Shown here: piece by piece, positions 43,560-53,899 of the stretch
Layout: each line of letters starts with the position of its first letter
Position numbering within the stretch: position 1 is the stretch's first letter
Assembly: GCF_029227915.1 (NCBI RefSeq)
Contig: NC_079875.1
Location: 27,402,001-27,466,000, forward strand
DNA: 64,000 nt
Source: Hydractinia symbiolongicarpus
Taxonomy: Eukaryota; Cnidaria; Hydrozoa; Anthoathecata; Hydractiniidae
Direction: 5' to 3'
Made by a program: the position numbers and the translations under genes
Notes under the pieces: model-generated
The model's database searches: none
Told to the model about the DNA's origin: nothing
The model's input: only the letters and a program-made list of their open reading frames with translations

Positions 43560-46160
43560 TATTATTGCCAGGATCGATAAATTTTCGATTTATACAATTG
43601 TTTTGTATATGCTGTAAGGCTAAAACTGAATTAGTAAATCTCCCTGTACTTTTCGCACATGCGTTGTTTCTTTGGAAGAACACGGATCTTAAGTCAACCA
43701 GACTGACGATGGAAACAGCATTTAGCATTCATATTTTCTTAGACCGCATTCAATTAAACAGCCAGTTTATTATTGGTTTTTGTGCCTTAACAACAAGGCC
43801 GTAAATGCCCACCGGCTGTTCTGGCGGCAAAAGTCTTTTTACTTTTAACTTACGTTAAACTATTACGAAGACAACAGTCCCATGTTTCATTTGTGTTAAT
43901 CAAACCAAGTTACCAATATAGACAAAAAACACATGGTTATGACCTTTTTGCGAAATAACATCTCTGGTTTTAGTATTGCAGAGTGCTTTGATCTTCCATA
44001 ATTAATATCGATGGATCTCCAAAATATAGGGAGATTAGTTATAAAGTTATATAATAGTTATAAATAAAGAGTTACGTCAAAAGAAAATTTTGAGTACCGT
44101 CACTAAACCTAGACTTTTTTCCATTTCGAAACTCCCACTGACATGAATTTTCGCATGATAGTTGTTGAGTGATATGCACACATCAAATTTCAAGTTAATT
44201 TATCAAAAAATAAGGCGGCAAAACACATTTTTAGAAATTCACGATGTCGCATTTCGTTTCTCCAACAAACTCCTTTCCAAGGTTGCGTTTAGTTACACAA
44301 ACCCCACTTGACTGTGGTATTCAAAACATAACTCAAAATTAAAAGCAAGAGGGATTTTGGTGGATAGTATATTTCTATGCTATTGGGGTGGCCTTATATA
44401 GGCCCAATTTTCGATATAGGGGAGATTTGTTACATTGACAACTTTAAACCGTTATTGCAAAAATTTGAAAGGTTTTTTTGGAAAACCAGTATTGGGGATG
44501 TAGAAAGCAAAAAACAAATTTTTCAAAAAAATTTGAGCGGACATATCTATGAAAGATACAGCCTTAATTTACGCGTAGGAAATCTCCCCTACATGAATCT
44601 ACAGATAGATCGATTCTTTTTTACCAACCATGCTCACTTAGTTGCTGCTAGTTGTAAGCTTTTGTAGGTTTCGGTGTTGTGACAACAAAGCATTTCAAAA
44701 AAAGGAGACTTTTTTCTTAAATATGCTGGCCAATTGTTCCCAACAAGAGGGAAAAAAAGAGACATTCTATATAAACAATAAGGCTACGGATGTTATTTGT
44801 TTTACTTTACCTATAATAGTAAACATTTCTGGCAGGTTTAATTTTTTTACAGTTTTAATTAATCTAAACAAAATTAGTAACAGCCAAACATAAAAATGAA
44901 ATGTCAAAAATGAACATATTAGCGCCCCCTAACCAACTTTATAATGCCTCATTGAAAATAAATAGTTTCCAATATTCTAAATTGTATCGATAGCCAAGAA
45001 AGAATGGACCTATTATTTTGTAATGATTTGCAACTGCTTCATTTGGTTCTTTAGCAAAACAAAAAAAAAAGAAAAACACCATTGATAAATAACTTGGTAA
45101 GTGTATTATCATTATTATTATTCGTCATATTCATGAATAAACAATTTATCACAATAATTTCACATTTTTAGTCGCACTTTATGCTGATTTTATTACTCAC
45201 AGAATTGCGCATCCCGGATCATTAAGATAAAGGTCTTTTTGGTCGTTGGATAAAACTGGGGGGAGTGAAATGAATGGGTGATTATCAAAATTAATAAGAT
45301 ATTACTTTTCTAATGTTTTTGTTAATCTCTCGTTTTAGTGAAGGACAAATAAAATGAGGACGTCCGGTGTTGGTGTTTATTGTAATATGTGATTCACTGA
45401 ACTGTGATTAAAAGTAGAAACTGTTGCAGTGTTGCAGTTGCGCTCCAGAGAAATTGTGTTTGCGGTTCCGGCTATAGAGTTACAAAGAAATGTGTTGTGT
45501 TACATACTGTGTTCCAAATACTATGTCGTGTTAATCGTGGTGTTTAGCGTTGCATGTATACGATATCGACAATGCCTAACAACATTGCTCGCTGTGCTAT
45601 GATGTTGTGTTTACCGCATATTCAAGTTGTGTTGAGAAGTAAAGGCACGATTACCATAAGTGCCATATTAAATGTTCGACCATTTTAAATTTTCGTGTAA
45701 GGGTTTAAAACTTTGGCATACTTTACTTTTCCATGTAATTTACTGGATTAAATTTTCCATTATTTTTATTTTGGTGAACGTCTGAAATTAATTTTCGGAG
45801 TTTAGGCCCCATCATAGTGGCCCAATTGACGAGAAGTCATTAGGTCGTTGGATGCAGAACGGCGGGGAAAAAGTTTCTCGGTAGTAGACGTTCCAGTGGT
45901 CGTGGTAGTCAAAGAATTGGTAGAGGTTGTGGAGTCGCGTTAGACCTCATCAATGTGTTGTTGTTTTTCGTTAAATAAAAGAATTTATTTATTCACCCCT
46001 GATGAGGAGGGGATAGTTTTTTGACCTTGCATTGTGCCTATGCCTGTTAAATCCTCACTGTAATTTCTACAAAAACAAATTAAAATTTCCTGGGCTGTTA
46101 ATGTTAAGATGTTACCACATGGACATTTATTTTAATTTAGGGTTTGCCAATCACATAAGA
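43560..46160. other. No gene recognised
   Basis: Long AT-rich interval. Frames at 43565-43804, 44377-44667 and 44642-44893 have no recognisable domain or splice context. Bases 45330-46020 are less AT-rich and end with an aataaa-rich stretch, possibly a solo LTR or another unrecognised repeat. Confidence 0.4.
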
Positions 46161-46340
46161 AAACTGAAGACCAGATACCATTCTAATTTAATTTACCATT
46201 TGAAGTGATACAGAGGAAGTTGAGTTTAGATCTAACACAGTCTAGATCAGATTGGAAGAGGGCCATTAATATACCCTGTCCAATGCATGCTAGCATGGAA
46301 AACAGGTGTTTAGCCGAGAATGATGATGACGTATTTTCTT
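46160..46340 (+). repeat. 3' end of an RTE-like LINE with (gat)n tail
   Basis: RSDWKRAINIPCPMHASMEN is the extreme C-terminus of RTE-type LINE proteins and is followed by gagaatgatgatgac. A second short copy (46784-46830, ccatgctagcatggaaaacg then gatgatgat) lies 0.5 kb away in the same orientation. It may be the 3' end of the family at 4.1-5.5 kb. Confidence 0.7.
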
Positions 46341-46853
46341 ATAAATTGTGTTGCCACCCGCTTGTTTTTTTGCGTCCGAAACAAATCAAATTTAGCATTG
46401 CTGAAAGGTTCGATTTAAGGCAAAAATTTCTAAGTAAAAATTACCAGTATTTTGTGTGAAAAGAGTTGGACACATGTTGGTTATACATATACAAATATAT
46501 CAGAATAGAAAAGTTGGAAAAGCTACGAATTTTCCGTGGTCAGATTGATTGGTTAATACTATTGTTCCTTGCTCACTTGGTCACTATTGGGATATCCTTT
46601 GTTTTGAGCGCAAATATCCTCACTCATGTAAACAAATATAATTGATTCCTAAATTAATTATTTTTATTCTTCTGCAGAAAAATATTTTGGCACATTTTTT
46701 CAGCATAATGTTTATAATTTTGATTCTTCAGATGATTCTTTTCATCAAAAAGGCATAGTGCTGACCACCACGTCCAACCCATGCTAGCATGGAAAACGGA
46801 TGTTGGGCCGAGAATGATGAATGATGATGACTGCCTAGCCCTGTATTTTAAGT
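46341..46853. other. No gene; second short LINE tail at 46784-46830
   Basis: AT-rich sequence. The only recognisable part is the LINE tail ccatgctagcatggaaaacg with (gat)n. Confidence 0.5.
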
Positions 46854-47050
46854 TCCTGATAATGCAGCTGTCAGCGAAGATAATCTTGATCATGAAGATG
46901 CTCTTGACTCTGACACTAATTTTGACGAACTTTTAAGTGAAACCAATGAAGAAGTTGTTTTAAACGACAGTGATTCTGAACACTCTGAGGATGTTGCCAA
47001 CCTTGTTCTCGACAATCCTTGGGGACGAGGTTGCTCAGTTACTCAGTAGA
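46854..47050 (+). pseudogene. Acidic coding fragment, possible exon
   Basis: An open frame without Met, about 64 residues, strongly acidic (EDNLDHEDALDSDTNFDELL) and ending NPWGRGCSVTQ before TAG. Acidic Asp/Glu-rich segments of this kind are common at the N-terminus of cnidarian transposases. It follows a LINE tail and is followed by repeat cluster 2. No more can be said. Confidence 0.3.
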
Positions 47051-47159
47051 TGGAATATATTTTACTAAAGAATATTAAAAAATCACTATAAAAGAGAGTA
47101 GAAATCTTCCTAAAGTAAACTTTGACCACTTTCTGTTTAACTGTGCTATTCTTTGTTTT

Positions 47160-47345
47160 TAACTCAGGTAATAAGTGGAGTCATTACTCTCCAAAGACAA
47201 GATCATGTGTGATCAAACCCCCCTGCTAACACATTTTTTGACTGGGGTAATAAGTGGAGTCGTTACTCTCCAAAGACAAGACCATGTGTGATCAAACCCC
47301 ACTCTCCAAAGACAAGACTGAGTGTAGTCAAGCCCCCTTGCTGAC
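47160..47345. repeat. Hairpin-bearing repeat cluster 2 (GACTGGGGTAATAAGTGGAG units)
   Basis: Two and a half units of the same repeat as 6283-6545: ggtaataagtggagtcNtta, ctctccaaagacaaga, gtgtgatcaaacccc. The third unit has lost its first half. The GGAGT/ACTCTCC hairpin is preserved in the complete units. Confidence 0.8.
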
Positions 47346-47690
47346 TCATTCGGTTAAAATATTCTTACCTCAGCTCTTCTAAAAAGAAAACATATGACTC
47401 GTGACTGTTAATAAGGCAGTCATCACAGAAAATTACTGCTCTATCGTTGCAATGTATCCACCTGTGATACAACACATTTGAAAAGATGAACAGAACTTTA
47501 ACCAGGGGTAGGTAGGTTTAGACCCATATTTCTGAAACTAAGTAGCTATTTATCGACCAATGTGGTGAATTTCTGGCAAAGAGGCTTTCACGCTTTAAGC
47601 TTTCGAGCGCTCGAAATGCATCAGCGACAATCAAGAGTAAATTTTGAAATAAGATGTAATGAGTCTTGTCTAATTATTTCCTATCTTTGT
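47346..47690. other. No gene recognised
   Basis: Short AT-rich interval between the hairpin repeat and the SINE. No supported frame. Confidence 0.5.
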
Positions 47691-48034
47691 AGATAGATAG
47701 ATAGATGTGCATATTTTACATGGCTAGCCTCACAAATATCGAGGAATATACGCTGTCTATTATTTCCAGGAGGGGCCATGGCGTAGATGGAGAGTCGAGT
47801 ATTTAATGCTCATTTTGAGCTACGCAGACTCAATTAGAGCCCGCGCTCAACTAGATAACTCCCGGCAACATCCAACGGCCCACACAGTGTGCCATCTTCC
47901 CAATTTCCCTCACATGGCTTGGGTAAACCCGGGGCTATGGTAACATTCACTCGCCCATGTTGAATCGCCGTCAAGAGGAATCGAACCCCGGTCTCCCGCA
48001 CACAAGAGCTATAACCACTAATCTACGGCGCCAC
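47691..48034 (-). repeat. tRNA-derived SINE (type 2), copy 3, full length
   Basis: Near-identical to 12104-12450, with the (tatc)n tail at 47691-47706 and the tRNA-like head at 48034-47965 on the minus strand. It lacks about 6 bp near the head (gcacagagtacg is gcacac here) and 4 bp in the body. Confidence 0.85.
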
Positions 48035-48671
48035 AAAAAAAACAACTCTAATGAAGATAAGGAAAATGAGGAAAAACTCTATGCATATGGTAAAGCAATG
48101 CAAGATGCGGTGTGTTAGAATCATTTTAAATCTATTCAGTTATAATAAAGGCTTCAACGGAACGAAATTGAAGTCGATACTTGCCAAATTGCGATTGGAA
48201 TTTATACCCGTCTCCAAATATACCGTCACTAGCATACGGTTTTGCTACACGATTTTTCGTATTTCTGGATAAAATAGCGTACGCGGGACTGCCGCAAGAC
48301 TCCCTGCAGAGCAAATACGGTCAAATTCGCCCTATGTTATATATTTTCATTTTTGTCTTGTTGAAAGAGTTTTCCACATTACAAATTATATTTTATATCT
48401 TAATGAAGAATGAACAGTTGTTTTGTAAGGTTTTTTTTGAAAGCCTAGTGTGGCCAATTGAGTCCAAACACGGAAAACACAAGTCTGGTTTTACAGATGT
48501 ATATCTTTTTGTTGTGAGAACACATGCAGGACTAATTATTTTAGAAAGCTCCCCACCTTCTGACCATGCCTGTGCACTCCATCAGCTAGGAAACACAGAT
48601 TCCTGTGTCCTTAGCCTGATCAACATATATATATATATATATATATACCATATATTTAACTTGTAATAACA
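48035..48671. other. No gene; ends in (TA)n
   Basis: The plus-strand frame 48181-48666 has no recognisable domain. (AT)12 occupies 48624-48647 and directly precedes the Penelope-like element. Confidence 0.4.
48624..48647. repeat. (AT)n microsatellite, left flank of the Penelope-like element
   Basis: Twelve AT dinucleotides followed by accatatatttaac. The matching tract on the other side is at 50461-50485. Confidence 0.95.
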
Positions 48672-50301
48672 AATCGCAGCGCAGCGCAAGCTTGATGACC
48701 GAATCGACCGAATCGCGCATTCTGAAGCGTACGTCACGTTGAAGGATCACAAAGAAAACTTTCGTTCGAACCCAGCGTGCCGCCTTATAAACCCTGCAAA
48801 AAGCGAACTTGGAAAGATTAGCAAAGCGATCCTCGAGCGCATTAACAAAGAGCTTGTTGAACAGCTGAGCGTCCAGCAATGGAAGAACACCAAGCAGGTA
48901 TTGAGTTGGTTCGAGGCGATCGAGAAAAAGGAAGAATGTATTTTTGTCCAGCTGGACATAAAGGAATTCTATCCTTCCATTACGAGCGACACCTTGGACA
49001 AAGCAATCGAGTTCGCAAAGCAAAAAACAACCATCAGCGATGAAGAGGTGCGTGTAATAAAGCACTGCCGCAAATCCCTCCTTTTCAACAGCGGAGAAGC
49101 ATGGCGTAAAAAAGCAACTGAAAGTTTGTTCGACGTCACGATGGGAAGTTTCGACGGCGCCGAAATATGTGAGTTAGTCGGAACCTTCATATTGTCAAAA
49201 CTAACGACGATACTTCCGAAAGAGAACGCTGGGCTGTACCGAGACGATGGGCTGATTGTGCTTCGCGGTTTCAATGCTCAAAGAACAGACCGAATGCGAA
49301 AGGAGATCGTGAAAACCTTCAAGAGTTTCGGTTTCAGTATCGAAATTGAAGCAAACCTAAAGGAAGTTGACTTCTTGGACGTTACACTCAACCTCACCGA
49401 GAAAGTGTTTCGGCCATACAAGAAGCCCAACGACAAAATCCTTTACGTGCACACGTCGTCGAACCACCCACCCAACATCCTAAAGCAACTGCCACAATCG
49501 ATAGCCGAGCGTCTTGCGCAGAACTCCTCCAACGAAACCGTGTTCAACGAAACCAAACCTGAATACGAAGATGCGCTAAAGCAAAGCGGGTACACCGACA
49601 AACTAGCGTACAAGAAGAACGTGCCAAAAGCTAGCCGAAACCGTTCGAGAAACATCATATGGTTCAACCCACCATATAACAAGAACGTTGAAACGAAAGT
49701 CGCCCAAGTGTTCCTGAAGCTCATCGACAAACACTTCGGAAAAAACAGCGCTCTGCACAAGATCCTGAACAGGAACAATGTGAAAGTGAGCTATTCCTGC
49801 ACGCGAAACTTCGAGCGAATCGTCAAAAGCCACAATGCAAACGTCGGCAAAACAAAACCTAAGGAGGCAGGCTGCAACTGCCAGAGGAGCAACAAACCAA
49901 ACTGTCCTTTGCCAGGAAACTGCAAAGTCGAAGACGTGGTTTATAATTGCGAAGTAGCGAGCCCAGAAAAACCAACCAAACTGTACATTGGCCTAGCCAG
50001 TGGAAAGTTTAAGTTGCGTTATGGCGTCCACAAATCATCCTTTCAGCACAGACACCTTGCGAAAACGACACTTGCCAAGTACATTTGGGAGCTCAAGGAC
50101 GAAAAAGCACCATACACCCTGAAGTGGTCTGTAAAAAAAAGGGTGGCCCCCTACACCAACATCACAAAGCGGTGCGCCCTATGCTTGGTCGAAAAGTTTG
50201 AAATATTGACGTCAAAGCACCCACACCTTTTAAATAAAAGATCTGAATTGCTGTCTAAGTGTTTGCACGAAAGAAAGTTTTTATTGAATTACAATGGTTA
50301 A
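48672..50301 (+). CDS. Penelope-like element ORF: RT with C-terminal GIY-YIG-like domain, 5'-truncated
   Basis: An uninterrupted frame of about 540 codons with no usable ATG at its beginning. It opens after a TAA near 48665, so the N-terminus is truncated. Landmarks: TLKDHKENF and CRLINPAKSELGKISK (the position of the LPKxHK/RPI block of Penelope RTs), FVQLDIKEFYPSI (catalytic Asp), DVTMGSFDGAEICELVG, and GLYRDDGLIVL where the second catalytic pair appears as RDDG. Then come VDFLDVTLNL, IIWFNPPYN and a CNC...CPLPGNC zinc-like cluster. The C-terminal YIGLASGKFKLRYGVHKSSF with T..L..YIWELK resembles a GIY-YIG endonuclease. Codon usage is distinctly more GC-rich than the neighbours. (TA)n tracts flank the copy and a hammerhead-like motif follows 90 bp after the stop, both fitting a Penelope-like element. 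The clade is not determined. Confidence 0.75.
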
Positions 50302-50383
50302 GATAATTATCTTGATATGGTATATTTAAAGTGATTACTAGCAGTTTATATAAAACGTTTGTAAAAGTTTTTTATACTTTATA

Positions 50384-50441
50384 TGTATACCTGATGATCG
50401 CATGATGCGTGAAACTTTAAGTTGTATACAAGTCGTATTTA
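50384..50441 (+). ncRNA. Hammerhead ribozyme-like motif
   Basis: Core CTGATGA (50391-50397), stem II CGCA-tga-TGCG, then GAAA (50411-50414), then CTT...AAG closing stem III and GTC (50432-50434) at the expected cleavage position. Stem I can form between GTATAC before the core and GTATTTAC after GTC. The first stem II pair is a U.U mismatch, where G-C is usual, and stem III is short with a 12-nt loop. The motif sits downstream of the Penelope-like ORF, where such elements commonly carry hammerheads. Activity is unproven. Confidence 0.65.
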
Positions 50442-50456
50442 CTTTTTAACCTTACC

Positions 50457-50460
<4 letters not shown>

Positions 50461-50485
<25 letters not shown>
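50461..50485. repeat. (TA)n microsatellite, right flank of the Penelope-like element
   Basis: Twelve TA dinucleotides. With 48624-48647 it brackets the element, and it truncates the exon of the zinc-finger gene that ends here. Confidence 0.95.
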
Positions 50486-50487
<2 letters not shown>

Positions 50488-50490
50488 TTG

Positions 50491-51893
50491 GTTCTTCATT
50501 GCTAGTTCTATAGCCTCACACATTACATAACTTTTTTCTTCAGAAATGATTTTCTCGTCATTATTCACACTTCCAGCTTCTTCCTCCTCATCTAAACTAT
50601 CGTCTTCAATGACTAGCTTTTCAACTATTAACAATTTTTCGATTCACTTTAATTATTTGCCATAGAAAAGTTCAGATTACAGTAGGTACAACGCATTCCA
50701 TTATATAAATAGTTACATATAGGAATTAACGGGAATGCAGGCAGTCATTGCACCATTTTTTTAGAAAATTTTTTTTGGACGCACGCACCGTGGGCTTGGC
50801 CAGATGCGCTTTAGGGGCCTTAAACAAATGCGTGCGTAGCAAATACCAAGTAACGAACGTTTGTCTTCGTACCATGGAATGTGTTTAGGTGTGATATCAT
50901 TCTACTTTTGTGGTAAAAAATCTCTTCACAACCAGGGAATGTACATTTTGAACGCTTACCCTGATCAGTTAACGTAGTGTTATGTTTCTTCAACATATGC
51001 GCTTTTAACTTATTTTTGCGTGTATAGTTTGCGTCGCATTCATCACATTGAAAGGTGGTTACATTTTCTGTGATGACCTTTTCAGGGAATTCCGTATTAA
51101 ATCCATCACTTTGCTTTTCGGCAGGTGAATCTGAAAAAATGAGTAAAAAGGTTAGAGAAAAAGGAAAATATTTATCATTTAAAACATTTATCTTTATCGT
51201 ATTTATTACTTACCCGATCTTTCATCATGGGTAATTATAACTTCATTTTGAGGTGCTTGAAGCTTCTTTTTTCTTCTACGCTTGTATCTTTTAGTTTGCT
51301 CTAAAATAATAAAAACGTGCCTTGCCTAAAAACTCAGAATTTTTTACTTATTTTCTCGCAAGGACGCTACTTTCTAGACGTATTACAAATACGAAAGGTA
51401 GTTGGGAAGTGCATACATAACTTACTAGAAACTTCTTTTTCAACATCTGAAAATATTTTATTTAGCTCTGTGTTGCATTCATCTTCCGAAGAACTGTCAA
51501 CTAAAAAAAAGTGTATAATACTGTATATTGGAAACAGTTTGGCGATTACTTCCTAACATTGAGGATACTTTACTCATCTTACTCACTCACCGATTATTGA
51601 GTACTTTGCTTTGTTTAAATTTTGCTTCAAGCAACCTTGTGAAAAATATTTTTAAAAGACTAAAACATTTTGTGACAGTGTCTATGAAGTAAAAAATTAC
51701 ATTTTAGAGACCTTACCTAATTCTTCCCTAGTTTCCCTTATAATGGCTTTGTATAAAAGCTTCTCCCCGATAACGTTCGAACTTGATTCTTCTACAAACA
51801 AGAAAACACTCATTGAAAAAAAGGTAAAACATTTGGCGAGACAACTTTCATAAAGAAAATACAGTTTTTCTCACCTGTTTTTTCTGTTTCCAT
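50491..51893 (-). CDS. C2H2 zinc-finger protein, spliced from symmetric phase-1 exons
   Basis: Seven exons with good splice sites can be read: 51893-51875 (ATG), 51791-51717, 51635-51591, 51500-51426, 51300-51214, 51130-50873 and 50624 to about 50491. Exon lengths 75, 45, 75, 87 and 258 are all multiples of three and every junction is phase 1. The protein has an acidic N-terminal half (DSSSEDECNTELNKIF), a basic nuclear-localisation run (KQTKRYKRRRKKK) and two C2H2 fingers. The fingers are FQCDECDANYTRKNKLKAHM..KH and KCTFPGCEEIFYHKSRMISH...H. An acidic tail (IEDDSLDEEEEAG) follows. The last exon runs into the (TA)n tract beside the Penelope-like element, so the 3' end is probably cut off. 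A nuclear DNA- or RNA-binding role is likely; the family is not recognised. Confidence 0.7.
50695..50765. repeat. Inverted repeat, left copy (intron of the zinc-finger gene)
   Basis: The sequence gaattaacgggaatgcaggc followed by agtcattgcaccatttttt matches the reverse complement of 52183-52250 over about 60 bp. The pair brackets the zinc-finger gene from just before its start codon to its last intron. Confidence 0.75.
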
Positions 51894-51899
51894 AACTAA

Positions 51900-52496
51900 T
51901 TCTTTCACAAACTATCTACAACAAATAGTTTAGCCGAGAACAAGCACCCAGCACAAAGTAAATAAACGTTTTATATATAATTTTTAATATTTCAAAAAAT
52001 GGACTAGCTTCAAATATGTACTAACTCAAAATATGTACTAACTCAATTTCCTTGATGATATGATTTTCCCGTGGGGTTTGTTTTGATGTTTAAGCCTATG
52101 ACTTTGAACCCTTGATTCCATATTTGGTGTTCTGATATTAAACTTACAACGGAGTGTAACGATATCTTCATCTGAGAGGTTATTTAAAAAATGGGGCAAT
52201 GACTGCCTTTCCGTTAATTCTACATATAGTTATATTCAATAGCTAGGGAACAACGCCATAGCGAAATTAATAGCTACACGGAGGGAAAATACTAATCCAA
52301 ATGATTATGAGATAACAAGACAGCAAGCTGTGATGATGGAACAGGTATAACGACCCTTGAAGCTAAAATTGTAGGGGTTACACCCTCTAAAGATCAAAAC
52401 ACAGTGCAAGATCTCCCTTTCCAAGGATAATAGTAATGTTGTCAACTCTTCTTTTTGCAACGTTTAACAAAAGTTCTTGGTTTCAGCGGATGGTGT
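51900..52496. other. Upstream region of the zinc-finger gene; right inverted repeat at 52183-52250
   Basis: No coding frame. Bases 52183-52250 (aaaaaatggggcaatgactg, then cctttccgttaattc) form the right copy of the inverted repeat described at 50695-50765. Confidence 0.65.
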
Positions 52497-52748
52497 CTCA
52501 AGGGTCCGAAACAGATCCCAAGCATGAGTGAATTTAACCAATGCTCATGTTTCCACGTTCATAGGTGTTTGTTTCAGTACAGCTGAAATCCATTAGCTTT
52601 TCTATCATCCCTGTAAAGGGAAGAATACAGGAGTTTTCCAGTTGCTTCTTATTCTTTGGAGAAAAACCTTTTTTTAAGACAGGGATATCCCTGTCTTAAA
52701 AGGCTAGTTATATCTGCATTGCGATGTAGTTACTCCTATTCTCTCTCA
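52497..52748 (-). repeat. Dispersed repeat family R, copy 2
   Basis: Reverse complement of 9947-10175 with moderate divergence. A palindromic aagacagggatatccctgtctt lies inside it (52676-52697) and is absent from copy 1. Confidence 0.8.
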
Positions 52749-52980
52749 TGCTCCTCCACTTCAAGTAATGACAGTGGAACAGGCCATTTGTCATTGCAAC
52801 GCATTTTTTTTTGTGCCTGGAGTAATTTTCCTTAATGACATTAACAACACAATAGCTGCAGCGAGACAAAGGTTTGTCTTTTGTTAAACAATACAATGCC
52901 TTTTTTTCGAATTGTTGGATCTTTGGCAATTTCAACGCATTCTTGACGTTTTTGTTAATGGGCATAATCGTTTGGGCCAT
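52749..52980 (-). pseudogene. Crypton-like recombinase N-terminal fragment
   Basis: On the minus strand the frame starts MAQTIMPINKN and contains CLTKDKPLSRCSYC and NVIKENYSRHKKKC, a C2HC-like finger. It closely resembles 39640-39900 on the plus strand. The frame then runs into repeat R, so the fragment was truncated by or fused to that repeat. The Crypton assignment is tentative; see the copy at 39.6 kb. Confidence 0.45.
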
Positions 52981-53589
52981 TTTAATTCGAATAAGAACTG
53001 AAAAGATGACTTTAACATTAACACCTTTTTAAACAAGCATCAGGAAAATTGAGATCGATCCTAATTCTGTGCAGGCTTGACAACAGTCAGACTTACTTGC
53101 ACCCAATTAATCATAGATTTTGGGAGTTCAAAATCTTTTTAAATAAAAGTACATACTGTTAAGTGTAAATTTGAAACACCAATATTTTTCCCTTAACAAA
53201 TTTGACGTAACTCTTTAAATTATTACTTTTTTTATAAATTAACAAAATTATATTTTACGAAGAATTTGTAGTCAAATAACAAAAGTGTTGAGAAATATTC
53301 TTTTTTACATTATATGCAAATAAGTGTTAATAACTTACCGGAGCTCAATAGTTATATTGAAAACCTATTTATATAGAGAACATTATGGCACATATCTTTC
53401 AAATTCGGAAATTATTGCACTATTATTTAGAACTAGTTATTGGTCCGTGGAAAAATCAACGGGTTTCCTTATCCTGCATTTTGTGTGGTTGGCTACTGCG
53501 CTACTATTTTGGGCAGACTAATATTAGATAAGGCTATTATTGGTGGTAACCACATTTGATATTTGTGTTTCCATTGCACGTCTTTTTAA
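52981..53589. other. No gene recognised
   Basis: AT-rich interval up to the Kolobok target duplication. A short frame at 53324-53521 is not supported. Confidence 0.5.
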
Positions 53590-53899
53590 AGGGGAACTCC
53601 AGTAAAAATCACTTTTTTCTTTTTTGTTTTATACGTACTCAGAAAAGCATAAGAAATCAAAAAAAACTTACTTCACTTGTTTTCCTTATTTAAAATCGTT
53701 GTACTAGCCTTCGCATATTCAATTTTTTTCTTATAAAAAAACAGACAGGCGCGATTTCATTTAGGACTGGACCCGATTATAAACAATGACATCACATCGT
53801 GCAGAAAGTTTAAGCGAGCGCAGAGAACGTTCATGTTAAGACCTCTGGCTTACATTTAAATCGCTTTTTGTATGTAAATTACGTTTAAATCTTTAAAAA

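Noticed and set aside
44377-44893. Plus-strand ORFs as genes
   Set aside because: No domain, no splice or start context, AT-driven Phe/Lys/Asn composition.
45997-46020. Second hammerhead (cctgatgagg)
   Set aside because: CTGATGA is present but no GAAA or GTC follows at suitable spacing.
48181-48666. 161-residue plus-strand ORF ending in the (TA)n
   Set aside because: The C-terminal Ile-Tyr repeat is the microsatellite, and the rest has no recognisable domain.
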